Positions 35,285 through 44,225 of a stretch of DNA of 64,000 bases are shown here, one piece after another. The DNA comes from SG8-41 sp963802355 (lineage in GTDB: Bacteria; Pseudomonadota; Gammaproteobacteria; Burkholderiales; SG8-41). The DNA lies in NCBI GenBank assembly GCA_963802355.1, contig CAWDIV010000004.1:62001-126000 (forward strand), written 5' to 3'. Below the pieces are notes generated by a model, which was not told the origin of the DNA, did no database searches, and saw nothing but the letters and a program-made list of their open reading frames with translations. The number at the start of each line of letters is the position of its first letter. Within the stretch, counting starts at the first letter, position 1. A program made the translations under genes and the position numbers.

Positions 35285-36220
35285 ATGAAGGTTTGCGTGG
35301 TGGGTGCTGGTGGAGTAGGAGGCCTGCTTGCTGCAGTGTTGCGGCGGGCGGGAGTCGATGTCAGTCTGTTGGTAACCGAACGACACTTGACGGCGATCAG
35401 GCGGAATGGCCTGACTTTGATTGCCCCGGGCGGTCGATTCAGCGTTGAAATTCAAGCGGAGCTCGATCCGCGCGCAATTGGAGCCTGTGACGTTGTTGTC
35501 GTGACCGCGAAGATGTGGGCTGTTGAGGCGCTTGCGCCCACGCTTCAGCCACTGCTGCGGGAAAGCACCGCCGTCATCCCCGTCCAGAACGGTATCGATG
35601 CACCGGGGATACTGGCCAAGGCTCTCGGCTGGGAGCACGTCGTCTATGGATCCGCGTCGATGAACGCCGCCCTGGAGGAGCCCGGCGTAATCCGTCAAAG
35701 AAATCCCAACTACGGAATCACTGTGGCCGAGGCGCAAGGCCATGAATCCGCCAGATTGTTCAAGGTCAAGGAGACCTTCGGGGCTGCGGGTATTTCGGTA
35801 GAAATCGGCGCCGATGGCCCCGCTCTGCTGTGGGACAAGTTCATGGGATTGGTTGCGAACAGCTCGCTGTGCGCACTGCTCCGATCGCCCATGGGTGTGG
35901 TGCAAAAAGACGATGACTGCTGGGCGCTCTATACCGCCGTATTCAACGAGGTCGTTGCGGCGGGGCGTGCGGCAGGCATTTCGATACCCGCGGAGAAGGC
36001 AGAGACGCGGCTCGCGCGCGCGCGAACCTCGCCGCCGATGGTGATGCCTTCCATGGCCGTCGATCTGGTGGCGGGCAATCGCCTGGAGTATCCGTGGCTG
36101 GGCGGGCGAGTCAGGGAACTCGGAAGGGGACACGGCATCCCTACGCCGGCGAATGATTTCATTGGGACTGCGTTGAAGCCGTTTTTGTCTGGTGGGGCAC
36201 CAGCAGGGGGAAGAGCATGA
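35285..36220 (+). CDS. Ketopantoate reductase (PanE/ApbA) family protein
   Basis: A 311-residue NADPH-dependent reductase. The Rossmann motif is VVGAGGVGGLLAAVL (GxGxxG at 7-12). Further blocks are VVVTAKMWAVE with the Lys, PVQNGIDAPGIL, VVYGSASMNAALEEPGVIRQ, and LLWDKFMGLVANSSLCALLR, which carries the catalytic Lys (WDKF). Several copies of this family often exist per genome and may act on other 2-keto acids, so the substrate is left open. It overlaps the next gene by four bases (ATGA), so both are translated together. Tandem repeats precede its start. Confidence 0.88.
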   Translation: MKVCVVGAGGVGGLLAAVLRRAGVDVSLLVTERHLTAIRRNGLTLIAPGGRFSVEIQAELDPRAIGACDVVVVTAKMWAVEALAPTLQPLLRESTAVIPVQNGIDAPGILAKALGWEHVVYGSASMNAALEEPGVIRQRNPNYGITVAEAQGHESARLFKVKETFGAAGISVEIGADGPALLWDKFMGLVANSSLCALLRSPMGVVQKDDDCWALYTAVFNEVVAAGRAAGISIPAEKAETRLARARTSPPMVMPSMAVDLVAGNRLEYPWLGGRVRELGRGHGIPTPANDFIGTALKPFLSGGAPAGGRA

Positions 36221-36714
36221 ACGAGCTTGAATCGATGGCCACCGCGGTCGGCGAAGCCCTCAAGGCGCGCGGCGAAACAGTGATGGTGGCCGAGTCTGCC
36301 TGCGGTGGCCTGATCAGCGCCGCACTGCTCGCCGTGCCCGGCGCATCGGCCTACTACCGCGGCGGCCTCGTGCTCTACACCTACGAGTCGCGGCGCAAGT
36401 TCCTGTCGCAGGACGGCAAGGATCCGTTCGAAGGCGTCACGCCCAGCAGCGAGGACTACGCGGCGGCGCTGGCGCGGGCGGTTCGCGCGACGCTGAACCC
36501 CACCTGGGGGATCAGCGAGGTCGGCACCGCCGGCCCCACCGGCAGCAAGCGCGGCCACGGTCCTGGCCACGCCTGCATCGCGGTGGACGGGCCGCGTGCG
36601 CGCGCGGTTACGGTCGAGACCCGACAGTCCGACCGCGTGACCAACATGCAGGTGTTCGCGCGCGCCGCCCTCGATCTGCTCGCGACCCTCTTGCGCGAGA
36701 CCCCACGCACCTAA
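36217..36714 (+). CDS. CinA-like amidohydrolase domain protein (copy 2)
   Basis: A 165-residue protein, the paralogue of 32479-32976. It keeps VMVAESACGGLISAALLAVP and TPSSEDYAAALARAVRATLN, VGTAGPTGSKRGHGPGH. It starts inside the end of the reductase gene (ATGA). The first 30 codons and even the upstream GGGGGAAGA are nearly identical to copy 1, so this is probably the source and copy 1 the transposed duplicate. A DUF6481-like gene follows 15 bases later. Confidence 0.87.
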   Translation: MNELESMATAVGEALKARGETVMVAESACGGLISAALLAVPGASAYYRGGLVLYTYESRRKFLSQDGKDPFEGVTPSSEDYAAALARAVRATLNPTWGISEVGTAGPTGSKRGHGPGHACIAVDGPRARAVTVETRQSDRVTNMQVFARAALDLLATLLRETPRT

Positions 36715-36729
36715 TGAAAGATCAAAGAC

Positions 36730-37107
36730 ATGTCTCGTAAAGAACCAGGTTTCGCGGAGCGCCTGCAGACGGCGGCCAAGGCCAAGCAAGCCCAGCTGGA
36801 AAAACTACGCTCAACGGCGCTGGCTAACGAAGCACAGTCCGCCGAGCGGCAGGCTGCATGGGTGGAAACGGCAAGAGCGCGCGAAATCCGCGCGGCCGAA
36901 CGCAAATCCGCGAACCGGGTCGTCGCCGAACGGAGAGACGCAGAACGCGCGGCTGAGCAAGCCAGCCAGGCACTCGCTGTCGCGGAAGAAAAGGCGCGCA
37001 AGGACGCCGAGCGCGTTGCCCAGGCAGAGGCCGATGCAGCGCTCAAAAGGGATCAGAAGGCTGCGCGCGATGCCAAATACGCCGCGCGCAAAGCGCGCCA
37101 GAGATAA
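36730..37107 (+). CDS. DUF6481-like Ala/Lys/Arg-rich coiled-coil protein
   Basis: A 125-residue highly charged protein predicted to be one long helix. It opens FAERLQTAAKAKQAQLEKLR, a recognisable start of the DUF6481 family, then continues with Ala/Arg/Glu/Lys heptads (QAAWVETARAREIRAAERKS; AVAEEKARKDAERVAQAEAD). No signal peptide or membrane segment. The function is unknown; nucleic-acid binding is possible from its basic nature. It may be the third gene of the reductase-CinA operon (15-base gap). Confidence 0.75.
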   Translation: MSRKEPGFAERLQTAAKAKQAQLEKLRSTALANEAQSAERQAAWVETARAREIRAAERKSANRVVAERRDAERAAEQASQALAVAEEKARKDAERVAQAEADAALKRDQKAARDAKYAARKARQR

Positions 37108-37175
37108 TTGCCGCAAGGGTCAGACCCCGGATCGGCGTCGGTCAGAGATCGAGCCTGGCTAAGCACAAGTGCACC

Positions 37176-37654
37176 CGGCTGTTCCGGTAGCCGTCGGTCA
37201 CGTAGAGATCGCCCGAGGGCCCGGGCACCGGTTCACGAAGGACGGCGAACTGATTCAGTCCTGGGGGCAGCCGGGGAAAACCGCGCCGGGTGATTTTCAT
37301 CTGCCGCACAGCCTGGCGATCTCGCCCGACGGGACGATCCACGTCTCCGATCGCGCCAACGCCCGCGTCCAGCATTTCACGCCGGACGGCCGGTACATCG
37401 GCATGTGGACGGGCATGGGCGGTCCGAACGACATGGCCCGGGATGCCGCCGGCAACTTCTATCTGGCCGAGCAGGCGATCGGCGGTGGCAAACCTGCGAT
37501 CAGCGTGCGCGACGGCAACGGCGCGGTGCTTGCCCGCTGGGAAGTCGCCCCTGTACACGGCATGGGCATCGACGCTGCGGGCAACGTCTACGTCGGCCTG
37601 ACAAAGACGGCTCGCGTGGACAAGTACGTGAGGATCATTCAAGCGATCGGGACA
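37176..37654 (+). pseudogene. Rearranged partial copy of the beta-propeller gene
   Basis: Bases 37176-37226 are an inverted copy of 13206-13258 (CGGTCACGTAGAGATCGCCC and around). They join, at GGGCACCGGTTCACGAAGG, to a direct, almost unchanged copy of 13257-13690, reading KDGELIQSWGQPGKTAPGDF, GTIHVSDRANARVQHFTPDG and on to VGLTKTARVDKYV. The direct part keeps an open frame but the first half of the protein is missing, so no complete propeller could form. This is either a fold-back rearrangement or an assembly chimera. Confidence 0.75.
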
Positions 37655-37784
37655 CGTAGGCTTTCCGGGCTCCTGATCGTCCGCCGGAACTCCCATCGGC
37701 CGCGCGAGGCAAGTGTCTTTAATAGATGGGGGCAGTGACCCCCATAGGGACGTCCTGGGGGCTCACTACTTTCCGAGAGAGTCG

Positions 37785-38474
37785 TCAGCGCGACGCAGGC
37801 TCCATCATCCCCTTTTCCAGCAGCGGCCCGGCCTCCGGCGAGGTGACGAACCTGATCAACGCCCTGGCCGCTTCCTGTTCCTTCGAGACCGCCATGATGG
37901 CGATGGCGAACACGACGTATTCATGGAGGTCGCCCGGGAGGTTACCCACGTAATCGGTGCCGGCAACCGGCTTGCTTACGTTGAGCTGCTGGATCGCCAT
38001 TTCCGCTTCGCCGCGCGCCACGTAGCCGGCGGCGGGACCGCCCTCGGTACGGACGGTCCTGGACTTCATCTGCTCGGCGATGCCGAGCTTTTCGATCGCT
38101 CGCGCCGCGACGATACCGCTTCCGCCGAACGAATAGGCGATCGACCTGGCATCGAGCAGCGTCCGCTTGAAGGCCTGCGGCGTGCTGATGTCGGGCCAAG
38201 GCGCACCAGACTTGACGGAAAGGCCGACCGCTGCGCGCGCGAAAATCGTGCTGGAGCCCTCTACCACCTTGCCCCGCCCGATGACGCCGTCCATCACGCT
38301 GGTGGTCTGCACGATCAGGTCGGCGGGAGCATCGGAGGCGAGCCTTTGCTCCAGTTGAGCCCTGCTTTCCTGGCGGACGACCAACTTGTGGCCAGTTGTC
38401 CGGGTGAACGCGGGGGCGAGCTCGTTCAATCCCGAGACCGCTCCTGTGGACGCCCCGACGATGAGCTCGCTCAT
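37785..38474 (-). CDS. ModA-like substrate-binding domain protein without signal peptide
   Basis: A 229-residue type 2 periplasmic-binding-fold protein: MSELIVGASTGAVSGLNELA, VVRQESRAQLEQRLASDAPA, DLIVQTTSVMDGVIGRGKVV, DISTPQAFKRTLLDARSIAY, EMAIQQLNVSKPVAGTDYVG. It resembles molybdate-type binding domains. No export signal is seen, so it may act in the cytoplasm as in related regulators or chaperone-like proteins. Its start overlaps the stop of the molybdopterin dehydrogenase gene (GCATGA), pointing to translational coupling; a link to molybdenum cofactor supply is plausible but inferred. Confidence 0.75.
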   Translation of the reverse strand: MSELIVGASTGAVSGLNELAPAFTRTTGHKLVVRQESRAQLEQRLASDAPADLIVQTTSVMDGVIGRGKVVEGSSTIFARAAVGLSVKSGAPWPDISTPQAFKRTLLDARSIAYSFGGSGIVAARAIEKLGIAEQMKSRTVRTEGGPAAGYVARGEAEMAIQQLNVSKPVAGTDYVGNLPGDLHEYVVFAIAIMAVSKEQEAARALIRFVTSPEAGPLLEKGMMEPASR

Positions 38475-40782
38475 GCATCCAACCCGTTGAGCGCCCGCCA
38501 CACCTTCGACGGCGTGAGCGGCATGTCGAGGCTCTTGGTGCCGCTCGGGCGCACCGCGTCGAGCACCGCCCCGACGAGGGCCGGGATCGAAGCCGTGCAG
38601 CCGGATTCGCCGACGCCCTTCACGCCGAGCGGGCTTACCTTGCTTCGCGTGGGATGTTCCTGGCCCCGAATCTCCGGGATCAGGCCCGCGCGCGGCATGT
38701 AGTAGTCCATGAAGCTCGCCGTGAGCGATTGCCCCGTCTTCGGGTCGTACACCACCTGCTCGCCGAAGACCTGTCCCGCGCCCTGCACAATGCCACCGTG
38801 CAGTTGCCCTTCGACAACTGCATGGTTGATGACGACGCCGATGTCGTCCACCGCGCAATACGACACCACCTTCGTCTCGCCGGTCTCGGGGTCGACCTCG
38901 ACCTCGGCGATGTGGCAGCCGTTCGGCCAGGTCGAGCCGAACTTGCCGTCCCCCATGAAGCTCAACGTCTTCTCTTTCGCCAGGTCGGCGAGCTTCACGC
39001 TGCGGTTCGAGTCTTTCGACTTGAATTCGCCCTTCGCATAGTCGACCTGGGAAGGCTCGACCTGGAGCTCGAGCCCCGCCAGAGCCTTCCCCTCTTCGAT
39101 GAGCTTCTGCGCCGCGAGGTGACACGCGCTGCCGGCGCCGACCGTGCTGCGGGAGCCGCCCGTCCCGTTTCCTTTGAGCTTCGTGCCGGGCGCGCACTGC
39201 TACGATCTTCACGTGCTCGCGCGGGATCTCCAGCGCATTCGCAACGATCTGCGCGAACGTGGTCTCGTGGCTTTGCCCCTGCGCCTTGGCGACCGTGAAC
39301 GCGGTGATCGTGCCGCTCGCGTCGAGCTGGATCTCGACCTCGTCCACGGGGGCGTTGCCGAGGCCGGTATTCTCGATGACGGTCGAGATGCCGATGCCGC
39401 GCAGCTTGCCGGCCGACTTCGACTTCGCCCGGCGCGTCCGCAAAGCCCTTCCAGTCCGCGAGCGCGAGCGCCTTCGCGAGCATGCCCGGCAGATCGGCGT
39501 TCTCGTAGACGCCGCCGTAGACGCCGCCGGTCGGCGACGTGTACGGAAAGGCCGATGGAGGAATGAAGTTGCGCCGGCGCAGCTCCGCCGGGTCCATGCC
39601 GATCTCCGCCGCGGCCTGGTTGACGAGGCTCTCGACGGCGTACGCGATATCGGGCCGGCCGGCGCCGCGGTAGGCGCCGACGGGCGTCGTGTTCGTGATC
39701 GGTATGCGATACGTCCCGTAGAGCGCCGGGATCCGGTAGACGCCGGTCATGCAGTTGGTCGTATTGCGAATGTGCCCCTGCGCGCCGGGTGAGAGGTACG
39801 CTCCCAGGTCGACGATCCAGTCGATGCGCATCGCCAGGAACTTGCCGTCCTTGTCGAGCGCGAGCTGGCCATGGGCGATCATGTTGCGGCCGTGCGTGTC
39901 GGTCAGCAAACCTTCCGTGCGCGTGCAAGTCCACTTCACCGGCGCACCGAGCGATTTCGCGGCAATCATGAGCGCCGCGTACTCCGGATAGGCGCCCGAG
40001 CGCTGGCCGAACCCGCCGCCGACGTCGCCCGCCTCGAAGACGAGCTTCTCCGGCGGCACTTTGGTGTAGTTCGAGAGTTGCCCGCGCAGCGTGCTGATGC
40101 CCTGCATCGGGGAGTGGATCCGATACGATTCCGTCGCCGCATCGTAGGCGACGAGGCACGCCCGCGGCTCCATGGGATTCGGCGCCACACGCGTTGAAAT
40201 TACTTTCGCCCGCGTGATGTGTGCCGCGGCGGCAAAAGCCGCGTCGACGGCCTTTTCTTCGCCGATCTCTGCCTCCCACGCGAGATTGCCGGGCACTTCG
40301 TCGGATAGTTGCGGCGCGCCGGCGGCCAGCGCGCCTTCCGGATCGGTGACGCTCTGGAGGTCGCGGTACTCGACTTCCACGAGGTCGGCGGCGTCCTGCG
40401 CCGCGGCGGCGCTGTCGGCGACGACCAGCGCGACCGCTTCCCCGACGAATCGGACCTTCTTGTGCGCGAGCACCGGGCGCTCCGGGGCTCTCGCCTTCAT
40501 GCCGTTCTTGCCGATGAACTGCATGGTGTGCGGCGCCCGAACGTACCCCGCGCGCACCGCGTCTTCGCCGGTGAACACCTGCTTCACGCCCGGTGCGGCG
40601 AGCGCGTTCTTCGTATCCACCGAGACGATCTCCGCGTGCGCCCTGTCGCTGCGCACGAAGCAGCCGTAGAGCTGCCCGGGCGCGTTCCAGTCCGAGGCGT
40701 ATTTGCCGGCGCCCGTGATGAGGCGTACGTCTTCTACGCGGCGCCCGTCGTGATGGTGGTGGGTTTCGCTACTGCTACTCAT
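38471..40782 (-). pseudogene. Xanthine dehydrogenase/CO dehydrogenase-type molybdopterin subunit, about three frameshifts
   Basis: A large molybdopterin-binding subunit of about 765 residues when joined. It starts MSSSSETHHHHDGRRVEDVR, then RLITGAGKYASDW, FVGEAVALVVADSAAAAQDA, PMEPRACLVAYDAATE, the Mo-pterin loop VFEAGDVGGGFGQRSGAYPE, and NTTPVGAYRGAGRPDIAYAV. The first frame is lost near 39430; GISTVIENTGLGNAPVDEVE follows in a second, and SFMGDGKFGSTWPNGCHIAE with VKGVGESGCTASIPALVGAV (catalytic Glu in GVGES) in a third, ending at 38471. The iron-sulfur and FAD subunits are not in the window. It overlaps the amidohydrolase gene upstream by four bases. Confidence 0.85.
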
Positions 40783-41924
40783 AGGATCCTCAACAGTTTC
40801 GCTGCGGTTTCACCCAGGATCGCGATGCGCTCGTCGTCGCTCAGGCTCGGGGTGTTGAGGATATGATCCACCGCCTTGTCCTCCCACGGGTAGGGATAGT
40901 CGGTGCCGAGCATGATCTGGCTCGAGCCCACGTTCGCGGCGAGATGCCGCAACGCTTCGGGGGTAAAAATGAGCGCGTCGTAATAGAGCTGCTTCAGGTA
41001 CTCCGTCGGCCGCTTCTTGAGCGTGCGGTTGCAGCGGTGCGGGAAGGTGAGGCAGCCGTGGTCGGACCGGTCCATGTAGGCCGCGAGGTAGCCGCCGCCG
41101 TGCGCGGAGCAGATCTTCAGCCCCGGGAACATGTCGAGCGTCCCCTCGAAGATCAGATGCGAGAGCGCGATCGTCGTGTCGAGCGGATTGCCGATCACGT
41201 TGTCGAGCACGCCATTGCCTTTCAGGCGCCGCGCAAGGTCGGGCGTGCCCTGCGGGTGCAGGAAGACGAGAATGTCGAGCTCCTCGCACTTCCTCCAGAA
41301 CGGGTGAAACTTCGGATCGGCGAACTCGTCGTCTCCGACGCTCGCTCCGACCGCGGCGCCGCGCAGGCCGAGCTTCTTCACCGCGTGCTCGAGCTGCTGC
41401 GCGGCGAGGTCGGGAAACTGGAGCGCGACCGAGGCGAACGCTACGAAGCGGTCGGGATTGCGCGCGCAGATCTCGACGAGTCTTTCGTTGTTGAGACGCA
41501 CGACTTCTGCTGCGGTATCGCGATCGGCCCCATACCAGAAAGGATTGATGCTGAGCGCCTCCATGTCGATGCCCTGCGCGTCCATGTCCCGGAGCCGCGT
41601 GGTCGCATCCTCGAGCACGATGCCGCCGGTATGGTGCTTGTAGGCATCCTGACCGAGAAGCTTCGTCGCTGCGGGGATGAGGCAGTGCGCGTGCACGTCG
41701 ATGGTCTTCACGCGGCGCCCCTTGACGACGACTTCGCGGCGCTTGACCGCGGGTTGCGCCGAACCCGAGCCTGATTGCGCCGCCGCAGCGAGCCGCGGCT
41801 CCTGCGCGGCAATCAGCTCGCAGCTCGTGAAAACAATCGCGGGATCCGCCGCGCGCGGATTGGTTGCGTTGCGCGTGTTCACTGCTCGTTCCTCCGTTGG
41901 TTGGCTGCTACTATACACAGCCAT
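40779..41924 (-). CDS. Amidohydrolase family protein, ACMSD-like
   Basis: A 381-residue TIM-barrel protein resembling 2-amino-3-carboxymuconate-6-semialdehyde decarboxylase. Metal ligands: His-x-His in TIDVHAHC, His in LVFLHPQGTP, His in ICSAHGGGYL, and the final Asp in MLGTDYPYPWED. Such enzymes decarboxylate aromatic acids or ring-cleavage products. The first about 60 residues are Ala/Ser-rich and not conserved, so the true start may be a later codon close to VKTIDVHAHC. Its stop overlaps the start of the molybdopterin dehydrogenase (CTATGA). Confidence 0.85.
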   Translation of the reverse strand: MAVYSSSQPTEERAVNTRNATNPRAADPAIVFTSCELIAAQEPRLAAAAQSGSGSAQPAVKRREVVVKGRRVKTIDVHAHCLIPAATKLLGQDAYKHHTGGIVLEDATTRLRDMDAQGIDMEALSINPFWYGADRDTAAEVVRLNNERLVEICARNPDRFVAFASVALQFPDLAAQQLEHAVKKLGLRGAAVGASVGDDEFADPKFHPFWRKCEELDILVFLHPQGTPDLARRLKGNGVLDNVIGNPLDTTIALSHLIFEGTLDMFPGLKICSAHGGGYLAAYMDRSDHGCLTFPHRCNRTLKKRPTEYLKQLYYDALIFTPEALRHLAANVGSSQIMLGTDYPYPWEDKAVDHILNTPSLSDDERIAILGETAAKLLRIL

Positions 41925-41926
41925 TC

Positions 41927-41980
41927 GATTCCCCTCCTGCCAGAGGAGGGGTGGCGCACGATAGTCCGCCGGGGCGGTGG
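41927..41980. repeat. Dispersed CCCCTCCT / AGGAGGGGTGGC hairpin repeat
   Basis: Same block as 22805-22852, here directly upstream of the amidohydrolase gene and next to a partial family A repeat. Confidence 0.45.
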
Positions 41981-42000
41981 GAGCGGAAAATCTTAGGGAG

Positions 42001-42090
42001 CGCCTAGGCTGGACGCGGCCTTGGCGCCCGACCCGGCGCCTCGCACGCTAGTAGCGATTACCCCCTGCGCTGCTCGACCGGCCGGTCAAC
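42001..42090 (+). repeat. Family A repeat, partial
   Basis: GCGCCTAGGCTGGACGCGGC, CGCCCGACCCGGCGCC, and CCCTGCGCTGCTCG are the first third of a family A element. The rest is missing. Confidence 0.6.
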
Positions 42091-42347
42091 GCATAGACAA
42101 ATGCTGGCAGTCTTCGGCACGCTCAAGGAACTAGTCTTACCCGATGCGAGCGCCATAGAGGCAGCCGTAGGCGAATTGTTCGCAAACCTAGGTGTCGAGG
42201 TGGTGGAGATTTCAGGTGCTTTAGTGACCCTGTCCGTCCGGGCCGGAACGCCCTGTCCGGGTCGCCGTATCTGAGCGGCGACTCTGGGGGTCGGAGTACC
42301 ATTCCTGCCCGGCCCTGCCCGCGATGGAACATCCGGACTACGGCATT
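42091..42347. other. Intergenic with REP-like motifs
   Basis: No gene recognised. It holds GGGGGTCGGAGTACCATTCC (42277-42296) and, inverted, AAATCGTACTCCGACCTCG (42355-42373, reaching into the end of the next gene). These match the REP-like motif found at 51051 and 56412. Confidence 0.5.
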
Positions 42348-43250
42348 TCACGATAAATCGTACTCCGACCTCGCGGTCTGAGCGGCGAAGATCGAGCGAT
42401 AGCCGACCTGGTCCCAGCGCGGTGGCAGGCGGGCCGGATACGGCTCCATGTGGACGTGCAAGGGCTCCTGGCCCCGCACCAGCACGCCCGTCCGCTTGGT
42501 GGGCGCCGGCGCCGGCGTGATCGGCAGCGTGTCGGCCGCAGAGTACACGTTGAGGAGCAGCGGTCGAAGGCGCGCCGAGTAGTTGGCGGCCGACCCGTGT
42601 ACTACGCGGCAGTGGATCAGCACGACCGTGCCGGCCGGCCCGCACATCTCGGCGACCCGGTCGGTCGGCAGCGTCGCCGCGTCGCGCGCTGAAAGAGCGC
42701 CGGTCCAGCGGCCGCCGTCGTCGAACTGGTCGAAGAGCGGCCCGCGGTGCGTGCCGGGCAGCGCAGTGAGCGGGCCCTGCTCGGAGCTCGTGTCATCGAG
42801 GTAGACGCCGAAGGTGAGCACGCTGAAGCTCGTGTGCGGCCACGCCTGGATGTCCTGGTGCCAGCGCACCGCGTCGCCCCCATCCGACCACTTGAAGTTC
42901 AACTTCGAGCTGTGGAAACGCACGTCCGGGCCGAGCACGTCCGCGACGAGATCGACCACGGCCGGATCCTGCGCGAACGCCCACAGCTCAGGATGCTGAT
43001 CCACGGCCTTGCGCAGACGGCGGATGTTCGGCTTTTCGGCAGAGTGATCCGGCGCCAGGTCGAACTGATCATCTGACGCCGAGAGCGCCCGCGACTCCTC
43101 GACCTTGGCGGCGACGACCGCCCGGAGCCGATCGAGCCACGTGGCGCCGACGTAGCCTGGCACAACCAGGAAGCCGTCCTCGAAGTACCGCTCGCGCGCC
43201 CGCCGATCCAGCACCCGCGGGCTCCTCTCCAGTACCCGTTCGTCGTTCAT
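42348..43250 (-). CDS. Phytanoyl-CoA dioxygenase (PhyH) family protein
   Basis: A 300-residue Fe(II)/2-oxoglutarate-dependent oxygenase. The opening RYFEDGFLVVPGYVGATWLD is typical of PhyH. The iron triad is His131-x-Asp133 (RWHQDIQAW) and His218 (CRVVHGSAANYS); the 2-oxoglutarate Arg is probably R229 in SARLRPLLLN. Substrates of bacterial members range from lipids to secondary metabolites and phosphonates. It lies 19 bases downstream of a TauD-type gene on the same strand and is likely co-transcribed with it. Its last codons overlap a REP-like motif. Confidence 0.88.
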   Translation of the reverse strand: MNDERVLERSPRVLDRRARERYFEDGFLVVPGYVGATWLDRLRAVVAAKVEESRALSASDDQFDLAPDHSAEKPNIRRLRKAVDQHPELWAFAQDPAVVDLVADVLGPDVRFHSSKLNFKWSDGGDAVRWHQDIQAWPHTSFSVLTFGVYLDDTSSEQGPLTALPGTHRGPLFDQFDDGGRWTGALSARDAATLPTDRVAEMCGPAGTVVLIHCRVVHGSAANYSARLRPLLLNVYSAADTLPITPAPAPTKRTGVLVRGQEPLHVHMEPYPARLPPRWDQVGYRSIFAAQTARSEYDLS

Positions 43251-43269
43251 CGCGAACCTCTTCTCCGCT

Positions 43270-44121
43270 TCAGCTGATGGGCGCGGTACCGCGCAGACAA
43301 GTCCGCTGCAGCACCCGCGGGAACCGCGCTGCGTCGAAGTTGGTGTTGGCGCGGTGAAGCAGGCAGCGGTTGTCCCACATCAGCAGGTCGCCCAGCGTCC
43401 ATTTGTGGCGGTAGACAAAACGCTCCTGCACCGCGTGCTCGACGAGTTTCTCCAGACGCACGCGCCCGACCTCCTCCGGTTGCCCTTCGAAGTAAGCGGC
43501 GTGCTCGCCCATGAACAGCGCCTTGCGCCCGGTTTCCGGGATCGTGCGGACGAGCGGATGCGTCATGGGCGGGGCGTCTGCGATTTCCTCCGGCGTGGCC
43601 TGGGCCCCCGCACGTGCCCGGGAAATCTCCCAGCTATGCACGACTCGGACGCCGTCGAGCTCCGTCTTCTCGGCGTCCGGCAGCGACTCGTAAGCTGCGA
43701 TCATGTTGGCGAAGCACGTCTCTCCTCCATCCGGGGGCATCACCAGTGCGTGCAGAATCGTCGCGAGCGAAGGCTGGGGACGGAACGACTTGTCGGAATG
43801 CCAGAGGGTCGAGGCAACCTTGCCGGTGGGTTTCCCGTCAGCGCCAAGATTGGTGACGATATGCACCAGCGGATGCACCGTGCCGCGGTTCATGGCCATG
43901 TGGCGCTCGAGCGTGCCGAATTGCTCGCTGAAGGCGATCTGCTGGTCGTGATCCAGACGCTGATCACGAAAGCACAGCACGTGATACTGGATGAAGGCGT
44001 CGTAAACCGCGCGTCTCGTGGCCTCCGGCAGCGGCTCGCGCAGATCCAGCCCGACGATCGAAGCGCCGAGGACGGGGGACAGCGGCTCGGCGGTGAACCG
44101 ACGTTCAAGGGTGAGGGACAT
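43270..44121 (-). CDS. TauD/TfdA family 2-oxoglutarate dioxygenase
   Basis: A 283-residue Fe(II)/2-oxoglutarate dioxygenase. Start at 44121 (MSLTLERRFTAEPLSPVLGA), the usual beginning of the family; a longer frame upstream to 44364 has no similarity. Iron ligands are His108-x-Asp110 in TLWHSDKSF and His256 in NRCLLHRANTNF; the 2-oxoglutarate Arg is R267 in AARFPRVLQR. Members release sulfite from taurine or cleave aryloxyacetates; here the compound is unknown. It belongs to the minus-strand catabolic cluster with the dehydrogenase upstream and PhyH downstream. Confidence 0.9.
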   Translation of the reverse strand: MSLTLERRFTAEPLSPVLGASIVGLDLREPLPEATRRAVYDAFIQYHVLCFRDQRLDHDQQIAFSEQFGTLERHMAMNRGTVHPLVHIVTNLGADGKPTGKVASTLWHSDKSFRPQPSLATILHALVMPPDGGETCFANMIAAYESLPDAEKTELDGVRVVHSWEISRARAGAQATPEEIADAPPMTHPLVRTIPETGRKALFMGEHAAYFEGQPEEVGRVRLEKLVEHAVQERFVYRHKWTLGDLLMWDNRCLLHRANTNFDAARFPRVLQRTCLRGTAPIS

Positions 44122-44225
44122 GGCGCGCTCCTGATGGCGAGTTGAAGGGATTCTACGCCGGGCGAAATCATTCGGCGGGGTTTTTGCTGTACTGTGGCCG
44201 ACGAGCCGTTCAACCGCGCCGGCGT

